From Deltaproteobacteria bacterium (GTDB lineage Bacteria; Desulfobacterota; Desulfobulbia; Desulfobulbales; VMSU01), in the NCBI GenBank assembly GCA_021789795.1, contig JAJYJA010000049.1:1-14603 (forward strand): a DNA stretch of 14,603 bases, given 5' to 3'. This document shows positions 7,461 to 14,603 of the stretch, piece after piece. The position numbers and the translations under genes are program-made. Each line of letters begins with the position of its first letter. Within the stretch, counting starts at the first letter, position 1. The notes below the pieces were generated by a model. It did not search any database. It saw only the letters and a list, made by a program, of their open reading frames with translations, and was not told the DNA's origin.

Positions 7461-8252
7461 TCAAGCCGGGATCAGCTCGATCCGGCGCCCGAAGATCTTG
7501 TCGGCGATGGCCTGGGCCGCCTCGGTGACGTCGGAGACGTAGAAACGGCTGACCCCGCCCCGAGCCAGACTCGCGTCCAGCTCCGGGTGGCTCTTCAGGT
7601 ACCAGGCCAGGTGGCTTGAGACCTCCACCGAGGAGTCGATGATCGTCACCCGCCGGCCGATCCGGGGGACAATCAACCCCTTAAGCAGAGGGTAGTGGGT
7701 GCAGGCCAGGACCAGGGACTCCACCTGCCGGGCCCGCAAGGGATGCAGGTAGCGCCTGAGGATCATCTTGGTCTCCCGCTTGTCGAGCCAGCCTTCCTCC
7801 ACCAGGGGCACCAGCAACGGACACTCCTGGGACAGCACCTGGCAGTCCGGGGCGGCGGCGGCGATCTTTTGGGCGTAAACCCCGCTTCTGACCGTGGCCC
7901 GGGTACCGATAATCCCCACCCGCAAGCGGCCGCCGGACTGACGGACCAGGGAGGCGACCCTGGCCACCGCCGGGTTGATGACATCGAAGATGGGCGGCTG
8001 ATACCTAGCGAGCATCTCCTCCCCGCTCACCGAGGCGGCGGAGTTGCAGGCGATGATAATCAGCCTGGCGCCCTTGGCAAGCAAAAAGTCGATGTTCTGG
8101 CAGGCGTAACGCCGGATGGTCTCCGGGCTCTTCGAGCCGTAAGGGGCGCGGGCCAGATCGCCGAAATAGACCAGGTCGTAGCCAGGCAAGGCCTGTTCCA
8201 CGGCGTGGGCGACCGTCATGCCGCCGACCCCGGAATCGAAGATACCAATCAT
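7461..8252 (-). CDS. murI: Glutamate racemase MurI
   Basis: MurI converts L-glutamate to D-glutamate for peptidoglycan synthesis in the cytoplasm. The 263-aa protein begins with the substrate-binding FDSGVGG motif (5-11) and has YFGD and PYGSK. Both catalytic cysteines are present: C69 in ACNSA and C184 in ACTHYPLL. The length is typical and the enzyme looks intact. The ATG at 8252 starts the conserved IGIFDSG strand directly, but no good ribosome site precedes it. The gene lies 61 bases after the GGDEF gene, with a possible weak terminator in between. lolA follows 44 bases downstream. Confidence 0.96.
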   Translation of the reverse strand: MIGIFDSGVGGMTVAHAVEQALPGYDLVYFGDLARAPYGSKSPETIRRYACQNIDFLLAKGARLIIIACNSAASVSGEEMLARYQPPIFDVINPAVARVASLVRQSGGRLRVGIIGTRATVRSGVYAQKIAAAAPDCQVLSQECPLLVPLVEEGWLDKRETKMILRRYLHPLRARQVESLVLACTHYPLLKGLIVPRIGRRVTIIDSSVEVSSHLAWYLKSHPELDASLARGGVSRFYVSDVTEAAQAIADKIFGRRIELIPA

Positions 8253-8275
8253 AGCAATGGGAGTTTATGGGGATT

Positions 8276-8312
8276 AAAAAGGGTAGCCAGGGCGGCACTG
8301 CTTGCGCCCGGC
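8276..8312 (-). terminator. Possible weak intrinsic terminator between the GGDEF gene and murI
   Basis: Read on the minus strand, GCCGGGCG and CGCCCTGGC form an 8-bp stem with one bulge and a 10-base loop (8312-8286). Five bases later a run of five T follows (8280-8276). The gap to the T-run weakens it, so partial read-through to murI is likely. It overlaps a second hairpin around the GGDEF stop codon. Confidence 0.35.
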
Positions 8313-8313
8313 T

Positions 8314-9252
8314 TCAATCCGGGGAGTAGCTGTCGCGCCGGTCGATGAGGTACTGATTGCCCTCCAGGGCCTTGGCCTGGTGCTTGACCTGGGAGGCCAC
8401 CGCCGCCACCTGGCCGTAGTGCTGAAACTTGCCGTGCCCGGTGGGGATCACGGCGATGGACAGACTCAGGAGCCCGAAGCGGGTCTCCCGGCCCTGGCGG
8501 TCTTTTTCCACAAATCCGCCCTGGAGCACGTCCTCCGGCTCGATGAACATGTTGCGCACCGTCTCGAAATGGGCGAGAATCCGCTCGCAGACCTCCACCG
8601 CCCGCTCCTCCGGGACGATAAAGACAAAGTCGTCGCCGCCCACATGGCCGATAAAGCTGTGCTCGCGGGCATACTGGTCGATGACGTTGACGATCACCCG
8701 GGCCACCATCAGGATCACCTCGTCGCCCCGGGAGAACCCGTAGTGGTCGTTGTAGGGCTTGAAGTTGTCGATATCGACGTAGCCGACCGCCATCGGCGCC
8801 GGGCTGACCACCGCCCGCTGGATGGCGGTGATGATCGAGGTGTTGCCAGGCAGCTTGCTCAACGGGTTGTTGTCGAAGACCCGGCTCTTGCGGGCCTCGG
8901 CCAGTTGCAGCCGGGCCAGGAGCTCCTCCGGGGCCACCGGACGTTCGATCACGTCGTCCACCGGCAGGGAGCGCCAATCAAGCCCGCCCCACAGTTCCTC
9001 CCTGGAGAGCACCAGCAGGATGGAGATATTGGTCTTTTGCAGGCAGGCGTTGGCCACCCGGATCAGGTCCATATCCCCGCCCTCGGCGAACCCCTTCTCC
9101 ACCACCAGCAGGTCGGGCGGGTCCTCCAAAAACAGCCCCACCGCCGCCTTGACCTCGCCACAGATCAACACCTGATAGCCCTTGGCCTCCAGGGGGATAC
9201 GGGCCTCTGGCCGCTCCAGGACGTGCGGGCCGGCCACCAGGATGCGGGCCAC
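8314..9252 (-). CDS. GGDEF-domain protein with degenerate receiver-like N-terminus
   Basis: This is a 312-aa putative diguanylate cyclase (2 GTP to c-di-GMP). Residues 1-120 look like a response-regulator receiver fold. The acidic pair is absent, E52 (LLVVEKG) sits where the phospho-accepting Asp is expected, and the usual Lys is Arg (R104 in ERP). It is thus a pseudo-receiver, unlikely to be phosphorylated. Residues 125-305 are a GGDEF domain: LSKLPGN, the metal and substrate region VDIDNFKPYND (159-169), RGDEVI, and the signature as GGDDF (205-209). The fourth signature residue is Asp instead of Glu. The product-inhibition RxxD site is REHS (196-199), so feedback binding is probably lost. 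No membrane segment is seen. The GTG at 9252 lies 3 bases after the HDOD stop, with GGAAGG upstream. Activity is uncertain because of the GGDDF change. Confidence 0.88.
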   Translation of the reverse strand: MARILVAGPHVLERPEARIPLEAKGYQVLICGEVKAAVGLFLEDPPDLLVVEKGFAEGGDMDLIRVANACLQKTNISILLVLSREELWGGLDWRSLPVDDVIERPVAPEELLARLQLAEARKSRVFDNNPLSKLPGNTSIITAIQRAVVSPAPMAVGYVDIDNFKPYNDHYGFSRGDEVILMVARVIVNVIDQYAREHSFIGHVGGDDFVFIVPEERAVEVCERILAHFETVRNMFIEPEDVLQGGFVEKDRQGRETRFGLLSLSIAVIPTGHGKFQHYGQVAAVASQVKHQAKALEGNQYLIDRRDSYSPD

Positions 9253-9255
9253 GCC

Positions 9256-10128
9256 TCAGTTACCTTCCGGGGCTTGATCCTCGGCCTTGATCTCCAGGCT
9301 GAAGCCCTTCACGTCCCAGAGTTTCTCCTCCACCTGCTCGACGATGGCGTCGATGTCGGCAGGGGCCAGGCCCAGCAGTTCCCAGGCCCGCTTGCTCAGC
9401 ATCGGCACCTTGCGGTCGGTGGCGTGGCCGTACCCGAAGCCCCGGATAACGATGTCGCTGAAGTGGACGATGGCGCTGCTCAACTGCTCGTCATGGGCCT
9501 TGCGCGGGTCGTGATGGCAGGCGACCGGCTCGATCAGCTTCTTGGGCAGATTCCAGCCCTTGGCCAACCAGCCCCCCGCCTCGGCGTGATCCAGGCCCAG
9601 CACCTCCAGCTCGGCCTGGCGCATGGACATCCGGCGCTCACGCATCAGACGGTTGATCATCTCGTACTCCTCCGGCAGCTCCATCTTGATCGCCACCTTG
9701 CCGATGTCGTGGATCAGCCCGGCGGTGCTGACCTCCTCCGGATCCTTGACCCCCAGACGGCTGGCGATGACGCTGCTGACCACGGCACAGCCCAGGGAGT
9801 GCTGCCAGAGTTCCACGTCCTGATCCTCCATCACCTCGAAGATCGAGGCGCTGATAATCAGGCTTTTCACCACGTTAAATCCCAGCAAAATAATGGCGCT
9901 GCTGATCGAGCTGATCCGCTGGGGAAAGCCGTAGAAGGCGGAGTTGACCAGCTTGAGCAGCTTGGCGGAGAGGATATAGTCCTGGCCGATCACCCGGCCC
10001 ATGTGCTCGGTGGTGGTGTCCGGGTCGTCGGCCATCCTGGCGAGCTTGGAGACGATGCCCGGCAGGGTGGGCAGGTTCTTGGTCTGGCGCAGGGCGGCCC
10101 GGAAATCCTGGCGTTTTGCCTCTTCCAT
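9256..10128 (-). CDS. HDOD-domain signalling protein
   Basis: HDOD proteins are HD-superfamily relatives linked to signalling and regulation; most have no proven enzymatic activity. The 290-aa protein opens with LPTLPGIVSKLARM (19-32), typical of the family. It continues through the conserved LLKLVNSAFYG (57-67) and AIILLGFNVVKSLI (78-91). Unlike many HDOD proteins it keeps HD-like metal-ligand candidates: H110, H140-D141 (GLIHDIGK), H181, and H205-H206-D207. It could therefore bind metal. I place the start at the ATG at 10128 (TGATG with the preceding gene, GAGG about 6 bases upstream); a GTG at 10131 would add one residue. It is coupled to the 102-aa gene before it and the GGDEF gene after it, suggesting the three products work together. 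Confidence 0.92.
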   Translation of the reverse strand: MEEAKRQDFRAALRQTKNLPTLPGIVSKLARMADDPDTTTEHMGRVIGQDYILSAKLLKLVNSAFYGFPQRISSISSAIILLGFNVVKSLIISASIFEVMEDQDVELWQHSLGCAVVSSVIASRLGVKDPEEVSTAGLIHDIGKVAIKMELPEEYEMINRLMRERRMSMRQAELEVLGLDHAEAGGWLAKGWNLPKKLIEPVACHHDPRKAHDEQLSSAIVHFSDIVIRGFGYGHATDRKVPMLSKRAWELLGLAPADIDAIVEQVEEKLWDVKGFSLEIKAEDQAPEGN

Positions 10129-10436
10129 CACTGTCCTCGCGAGTCGACCAGCCGTTTCATCAGACGCTTCTTAAGATAGACCAGCGGCGCCACGTTGTTC
10201 ACCTCGGAGAACCGCTCCTCGATCTCCCGCAACTCCTCGGCCAGGGACTTCTCGCCCGGCACGCTCAGCGGATGGCCCTCGACCGTGACATGGGTAAGGT
10301 CGAGTTTCAAGAAGCGCTCAAGTAACGAGGGGGTGAGCACGGTTCCCTTGCCGCACAGCACCCGGCCCTCGGGGGTCATCACGTCCTTGGCCAGGGTCAT
10401 CCCCTCCTGGGCCTGAAGCGTCAATATCTCTTGCAC
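10128..10436 (-). CDS. Small 102-aa protein coupled to the HDOD gene
   Basis: The first gene of the signalling unit is a soluble 102-aa protein. Its N-terminal half resembles the short domain often found before HD-GYP domains (DUF3391-like): EGMTLAKDVMTPEGRVLCGK (11-30), then GTVLTPSLLERF, then a strand HVTVEGHP. The second half is a charged helix (EELREIEERF) and a basic tail (KKRLMKRLVDSRG). I infer a regulatory partner or detached N-terminal module of the HDOD protein; no catalytic motif is visible. The start is GTG at 10436 with a strong AGGGGGAG ribosome site 6 bases before. The stop overlaps the HDOD start (TGATG). A plausible promoter lies at 10505-10533. Confidence 0.85.
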   Translation of the reverse strand: MQEILTLQAQEGMTLAKDVMTPEGRVLCGKGTVLTPSLLERFLKLDLTHVTVEGHPLSVPGEKSLAEELREIEERFSEVNNVAPLVYLKKRLMKRLVDSRGQ

Positions 10437-10504
10437 CCCTCACTCCCCCTTTGCTTTAAGCACCGGCTTGCCGGCCCCCGAGACATCCGCGCCAGCGAAG
10501 TCTC

Positions 10505-10533
10505 ATTTAACCAAAGCGTGGCGATTTTTTCAA
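10505..10533 (-). promoter_or_regulatory. Putative sigma70-type promoter of the 102-aa/HDOD/GGDEF unit
   Basis: On the minus strand TTGAAA (10533-10528) and TTAAAT (10510-10505) are spaced by 17 bases. This puts the transcript start near 10498 and gives a leader of about 60 bases before the GTG at 10436. The -35 box matches 5 of 6 and the -10 box 4 of 6. It sits in the only AT-rich stretch of the 150-base gap after the AsmA-like gene. Confidence 0.45.
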
Positions 10534-10586
10534 GACGGTAATCACTAACCAGCCGGCGTCCGCCAAGTTCCGGCCAGCGGCCCGAG

Positions 10587-13500
10587 CTACTTGCCGGGTG
10601 GCTCCTCGGGGGACAGGATATGCAGGGGCAGGGTCAGGGTGTCGCGGAGGAGTTCAAGGGCCGCGTCGCCTACCGCCCCTGGGGCCAGGGCGGTAACCTC
10701 GGGGTTCTTGATGTTCCCGGTCACCGCCACCGGGAAGGAGAGCACCGACGCCTTGCGCCCCCCGATGGCCTTGCCGAGCAGGGGGATGTTGGTAACCAGC
10801 GAGTCCACCATCTTGAAGGGGGCGATGAAGAAGGTGAGATCGGAGTTCAGGTCGGCAAGCTCGATGGTGCCCCGGCCGCTGACGTTGACCCCCTTGCCCT
10901 TGATCACCGCCCGGTCCAGGGTGAGCCGGTTGTCGTTGATGCGGGCGGCAAGGTCTAGGTGATTGTAGGGCAAACCGTTTTCGTCCAGGCCGGGCGGGCC
11001 GCCCCAGGAGGTGAAGAGGTCGGTGAAATTGACGGCGGTGAAGATCTTGGAGAGCAGGGCCATCCGTCTGATCACCCCCTCGGACGACGACAGGCTGACC
11101 TCGCCCCGTTGCCAATGCTTGGGCCGGCCGCTGATCTCGCCATGCAGCGAAAACGGCCCGACGATCAGGCTCTGCTTGAACCCCAGGCAGGGCAAGGCCT
11201 TCTCGAAAAACAGCGGCTGATCGCCAGTGGTGAAGGTGAAATTTCTCTCATCCCGTGCCCGATCGACATGCCAGCCCCCCCGCAGGTCGATGCCGCAGAC
11301 GTCCGCCCGCTGCAACTGCACGTCGATCCCCTTCCCCGCCATGACCACTCCGCCCCGCATCCCGGACAGGGTGATGACCGACCCCGTGGTTTTCTCGTCC
11401 GGGGGCCCGGCCCCACCCTTTTCGGCGTAATCCATCCGCTCGACCTCAAAGTCGATCCTTCCCCTGGCCGTATCCAGGGGTGAATGGCCCTGACCCGTCC
11501 GCTGCCGGTAGTCGTCGAGCAGCCTCCGCACCGCCTCCCAGTCCAGGCGGGAGAGATGCAGCCGCAGATCCAGGTGGCGCAGACCCGACTCGTCGGCGAC
11601 CTTGCCGCTCAGGGAGGCCGGGGCGCCGTCCAGGGCAAAGTCGGCCCGCTCAATCACCAACGCCTGGCCGGCGCCCCGCAGGCTGAGATCCTTCAGCGCC
11701 AAGCCCGGCAGCGGACTGGCCTCGCCCAGAGTCAAGTCGCTAAGCTCAAGCTGGCCGGCGTTGACCACCGCCCCGCCCCGCACCTCCCGGCTCGCCTCGC
11801 CGCGCACCCGGCCCCCGGTCACCAGGCGCTGGGCGAACAGGGCGTTTACCGTCGCGGCATCCAAGGCGCCCTTCCAGGAGAGGAAGCTATGCCCCTCGGG
11901 GCCGGGCCAGGCGCGGTAAGTCAAGGCACCCTCCTGGCCCTGGCCCCGGAAGGTGAGCTGGTACTCGACCCGCCCCGGCTCGCGGCTTAACTTGACCGCC
12001 AGCGAGGCATCGCTCGCCTCGGGCAGGGCCAAAAGCTCGCCCCGGACGGTGGTCGGCCCCGCCTCCGGGCCGGGCGTGGCGAGGATAAAGTTGGCGAGCC
12101 GACAGGGCAGCCTGGGGAAAAAGACCTCGGGGAGCAATTGTTTTTCCTTCAGCCACTCGCCCAGCCCCTCCCCAATCTCGCCGTCCACCTTCAACTCTCC
12201 CCGCCAGTCGTCAAGCAGCCGGTGCCGGTAATGGCCGGCAAGGTCAAGCTCCTGATCGAACAGGTAAAAGGCCCCCTTGAAGTCCGCCTGGCCCTGGCTC
12301 AGCTTGATCCTGACCTCCGGGCTATGCAGCTCCGGCAAGCCAGGGCCGACGACCTCCAGATCGCGACCGACGATCCCCGCCTGATAACGCCACTCGTCCG
12401 GGCTCGACACCGGCCCCGAGAGGTGGAGATCACGCAACCGCGCCTGGCCCGACAACCCGGAGAGCCGCCCCTGGGCGAGACTGGCCAGGGCCAGGTCGCG
12501 GTTATCGGCGTGCAGAACGCCCTGGGCAAAGAGGGGGGCCAGGTCGAGGTCGGCGTCCAGGCGGTCGATGGTAACCCGGGCCGGGCCCTGGCCCCAGGTC
12601 ACCTGGCCTTGGCCGTCGCCCACCTTCTGGTCGCCCAGCGAACCTCGCAGCCCCTCCCAGGCCACCCGGCCAGGGCCGATCGTAAGCCGTCCGGCGCGCA
12701 GGGTGAAGGGCCAGGGCAGCCGGTCGTAGTCCCCCTGGCCCTGGGCCGCTTCCACCTCGACCTCGGTTTGCAGATCCCGCAAGTCATCGCCGATCCGCAG
12801 ATGCCCCTGGGCCCGGCCCTTGACCTTCACAAAGTGGTACAACTCATCCTGAAAGCGGGGGGAGGGAACCACCTGGACGAGCACGTCCCGCAGATCGCCC
12901 AGGTCGGCGTCCAGGTTCATGTCCAGAAGAAAGCCGTGCCGGTCGTCGGCCAGGTCGAGGAGCAGCTCGCCGTCCTGGCCGTGGCTCTGATCTATGTCGG
13001 CGCTTAGGCCCTTGCCGGTCAGACGCCCGTCGAGGATGGAGATGGGGCCGCTCGCCCGGTCGAGACTCAGTCCGACCTCGGGGATGAACACCGGCACCCG
13101 CCGGGCGTCGGCCCAGATCTTCATCCGTTCCAGGTGCGCGAAGTCACTCGCCTGGCCCTTAAATACGTATCTGGCGGTCGCCGCCTCGCCCCCCCGCACG
13201 ATGGCGCACACCTCCCGGGCCACCGGCTGGTCGCCGAACAGGGCCAGCACCTCCTCGCGCACCCGGCCCAGATCGATATCCTCCCCCGCCAGATCGAGGC
13301 TCCAGACCGGGGCCGCGCCCGGCTTGTCCCCCGCCTCCCTGACCACCCGGCCATGCAGGCGCAAGGCCGGATCGGCAAGCCTAAGGCCGCCGATCTCAAA
13401 CGCCAGCGCCGCCGAAGAACGGCTGACGCTTAAACCGTCGATCCCGGAGAGCCGCATCCTCCGGCCCCGCACCCAAAGTTCGCCGGGGCCGCTGTCGAGC

Positions 13501-14216
13501 CGGACGCGGTAACGCCCCCAGCCCTGGCCCTCGATACGGACGGTGAAATCCACCCCCCGCAGCACGGGCAGCAGGGAATCCGGCCCCGGCGGCAGCAGGC
13601 GTCCGCTGTCCAACCCCTGGCCAGCGACCTCGGCCTGATAGTCGCCCCGCCGCAGATCAACCCTGGCCGTCAGGCCAAGCCGGGTGGCAAAAGGGCTGGC
13701 CGCCGCCTGGCCCGCAAAGCTAAGCAGCGAGCGGCGGTAGCTTAAACGGCCATTAAGGCCGGTGAACACGAAGCCGCCCGCCTGGCCAGCCGGGCCCGGC
13801 AAGGACAGACGGCCGCCGGTCAGTTCCACCCGCGCCCAGACCGGCAGCGAGGTCAAGGGCCAGGCGCCCAGGCGGCGGTAGCTATTTATGGTTAGCTCAG
13901 GATCGGTCAGCCGGGCACGGAACACCGACAACCTGCCGGAGAAGAGAAAGCCGGGGTCGATGATCGCCTCGGCCTGAGGCACGGTCAAGACCAGGGCCCC
14001 GGTCTCAACCCGCAACCCGGAGACCGTCAGGGCCGGGAGCGGCAGCCAGCGCCAACCGGCGGCAGCCATCGACACCTGGGCGGGCAACAGACGCCCGGCA
14101 TAGGCCAGAAGACGTTCCCGCCAGGGGCGGTGTTCGACCAGCCGGGGCACGGCCAGCAACACGACGGCCAGCAGGGCCACGAAGAATCCTGGCACTAACA
14201 CCCTCTTTTTAATCAC
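10587..14216 (-). CDS. Large AsmA/YhdP-family envelope protein
   Basis: This 1209-aa protein (from the GTG at 14216) belongs to the AsmA-like superfamily and matches YhdP in length and layout. It has one N-terminal membrane anchor (PGFFVALLAVVLLAVP, about 9-24, after the basic MIKKR), followed by a very long periplasmic part of repeated beta strands. The C-terminal AsmA-like region includes GRGTIELADLNSDL, PLLGKAIGG and FPVAVTGNIKNPEV. Family members are repeat-groove proteins that bridge the envelope and are implicated in phospholipid transport to the outer membrane; assignment of that job here is inference. Start choice is uncertain. A TTG at 14276 gives 20 more residues of unlikely sequence. 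A GTG six codons further in has a better ribosome site (GAGGG) but would lose the positive N-terminus. The gene is GC-rich, and no clear terminator was seen before the next promoter. Confidence 0.85.
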   Translation of the reverse strand: MIKKRVLVPGFFVALLAVVLLAVPRLVEHRPWRERLLAYAGRLLPAQVSMAAAGWRWLPLPALTVSGLRVETGALVLTVPQAEAIIDPGFLFSGRLSVFRARLTDPELTINSYRRLGAWPLTSLPVWARVELTGGRLSLPGPAGQAGGFVFTGLNGRLSYRRSLLSFAGQAAASPFATRLGLTARVDLRRGDYQAEVAGQGLDSGRLLPPGPDSLLPVLRGVDFTVRIEGQGWGRYRVRLDSGPGELWVRGRRMRLSGIDGLSVSRSSAALAFEIGGLRLADPALRLHGRVVREAGDKPGAAPVWSLDLAGEDIDLGRVREEVLALFGDQPVAREVCAIVRGGEAATARYVFKGQASDFAHLERMKIWADARRVPVFIPEVGLSLDRASGPISILDGRLTGKGLSADIDQSHGQDGELLLDLADDRHGFLLDMNLDADLGDLRDVLVQVVPSPRFQDELYHFVKVKGRAQGHLRIGDDLRDLQTEVEVEAAQGQGDYDRLPWPFTLRAGRLTIGPGRVAWEGLRGSLGDQKVGDGQGQVTWGQGPARVTIDRLDADLDLAPLFAQGVLHADNRDLALASLAQGRLSGLSGQARLRDLHLSGPVSSPDEWRYQAGIVGRDLEVVGPGLPELHSPEVRIKLSQGQADFKGAFYLFDQELDLAGHYRHRLLDDWRGELKVDGEIGEGLGEWLKEKQLLPEVFFPRLPCRLANFILATPGPEAGPTTVRGELLALPEASDASLAVKLSREPGRVEYQLTFRGQGQEGALTYRAWPGPEGHSFLSWKGALDAATVNALFAQRLVTGGRVRGEASREVRGGAVVNAGQLELSDLTLGEASPLPGLALKDLSLRGAGQALVIERADFALDGAPASLSGKVADESGLRHLDLRLHLSRLDWEAVRRLLDDYRQRTGQGHSPLDTARGRIDFEVERMDYAEKGGAGPPDEKTTGSVITLSGMRGGVVMAGKGIDVQLQRADVCGIDLRGGWHVDRARDERNFTFTTGDQPLFFEKALPCLGFKQSLIVGPFSLHGEISGRPKHWQRGEVSLSSSEGVIRRMALLSKIFTAVNFTDLFTSWGGPPGLDENGLPYNHLDLAARINDNRLTLDRAVIKGKGVNVSGRGTIELADLNSDLTFFIAPFKMVDSLVTNIPLLGKAIGGRKASVLSFPVAVTGNIKNPEVTALAPGAVGDAALELLRDTLTLPLHILSPEEPPGK

Positions 14217-14318
14217 CGACTGACACCGCTCCCCAGCATAAACACCTGTCGCCCTAGACCTGACATTTACCCACAACTTGCTCTGAACAACACGAGGCAG
14301 CCAGCCCGAGGCTCGCCA

Positions 14319-14602
14319 TTAGTGCCACGGAGGGTCATGGCCAGTCACAAAAAAAGCTACCCACGCCATTCTTATCCAACCCAAGGCCACCAAACCGCGC
14401 CAAATGGTGGTGGCTCTGAGGGGCCATCATTTTTTCGGCCCATGTAGCCGCCAATTTGGGCGACCAGATACATTATACTTTTCTTCTACAGTTGCGAGGG
14501 CCGAACACCCCGCAAGCCCAATAAAATCAAGGGCGATTTGCGAAATTTCTCAAAACGGTAGTGCCACAGAAATTTCTGATATTCCTTGACTGGCAGTGTC
14601 TG
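14319..14602 (-). pseudogene. Decayed C-terminal fragment of an IS4-type transposase
   Basis: On the minus strand the segment from 14473 reads MYLVAQIGGYMGRKNDGP. After a shift of one base at 14420 it continues as TTIWRGLVALGWIRMAW to a TAA at 14321-14319. The pattern (V/I)AQ-x-GG(F/Y)-x-GRK-x-DG(P/E), then TIWRGL and a W-rich helix, is the characteristic tail of IS4-family transposases (Tn5/IS50-like relatives). The same frame upstream stays open from the right edge (14602) to a TAG at 14488-14486 and looks protein-like (VKEYQKFLWHYRFEKF), so it is probably the same broken gene. With an in-frame stop and a frameshift it cannot make active transposase. No plus-strand gene was accepted here. 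The rest of the gap up to the AsmA-like gene (14217-14318) shows no recognisable feature. Confidence 0.6.
14320..14567. repeat. 9-bp direct repeat flanking part of the transposase remnant
   Basis: TAGTGCCAC occurs at 14320-14328 and again at 14559-14567 in the same orientation. IS4-family insertions usually leave target duplications of about 9-12 bp, so it could be a scar. However, no matching inverted ends lie just inside, and a 9-mer pair in about 300 bases can be chance. Confidence 0.25.
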
Positions 14603-14603
14603 A

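Noticed and set aside
8302..10179. 625-aa open frame on the plus strand
   Set aside because: Antisense shadow of the HDOD and GGDEF genes; His/Gly/Asp-rich low-quality protein typical of reversed GC-rich coding DNA.
14217..14318. Promoter for the AsmA-like gene
   Set aside because: Several TTG-like boxes exist but none has an acceptable -10 box at 16-18 bases; not reported as a feature.
14421..14442. GGGCC...GGCCC hairpin with T-run as a terminator
   Set aside because: The T-run is in the loop, not after the stem, and the segment fits transposase coding sequence better.
14404..14589. 61-aa plus-strand open frame at the right edge
   Set aside because: No ribosome site and no family resemblance; the minus strand of the same stretch carries the transposase-like tail.

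Overview
The window looks like a piece of a Gram-negative, fairly high-GC bacterial chromosome. LolA (periplasmic lipoprotein carrier), MurI and a YhdP/AsmA-like envelope protein indicate a diderm cell. The HDOD, GGDEF and small partner-protein cluster resembles Desulfobacterota (former Deltaproteobacteria), but that taxonomic guess is inference. All credible genes lie on the minus strand, so transcription runs from high to low coordinates.

Right edge (about 14217-14603): no intact gene. It holds a decayed C-terminal fragment of an IS4-type transposase, with an in-frame stop and a frameshift. Next comes a large AsmA/YhdP-like inner-membrane-anchored protein (10587-14216).

Middle (6230-10533): a sigma70-like promoter precedes a translationally coupled signalling module: a 102-aa small protein, an HDOD protein, and a GGDEF protein with a degenerate receiver. 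A possible weak terminator separates it from a housekeeping envelope set: murI, lolA and a YfcE-type metallophosphoesterase. lolA and the phosphoesterase gene overlap at GTGA.

Left part (68-6060): a Type I restriction-modification operon in the order hsdR - hsdM - DUF1016/YhcG PDDEXK nuclease - hsdS. The first junction is very tight and the next two are ATGA overlaps. Two genes carry lesions. The DUF1016 gene has a perfect 8-bp tandem duplication that frameshifts its last ~34 codons; deleting one copy restores a family-like C-terminus that ends exactly in the ATGA overlap with hsdS. The hsdS gene loses most of its second target-recognition domain near the left edge, where inverted repeats suggest the end of another element. 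hsdS is also visibly more AT-rich than its neighbours. The locus therefore reads as a mobile defence island, flanked by mobile-element or gene remnants, that is probably altered or decaying in specificity.

No clearly new system is demonstrated. The best candidates for a second look are the DUF1016 nuclease built into the Type I operon with its reversible-looking 8-bp duplication, and the 102-aa/HDOD/degenerate-receiver-GGDEF module. No tRNA, rRNA or CRISPR array was seen.
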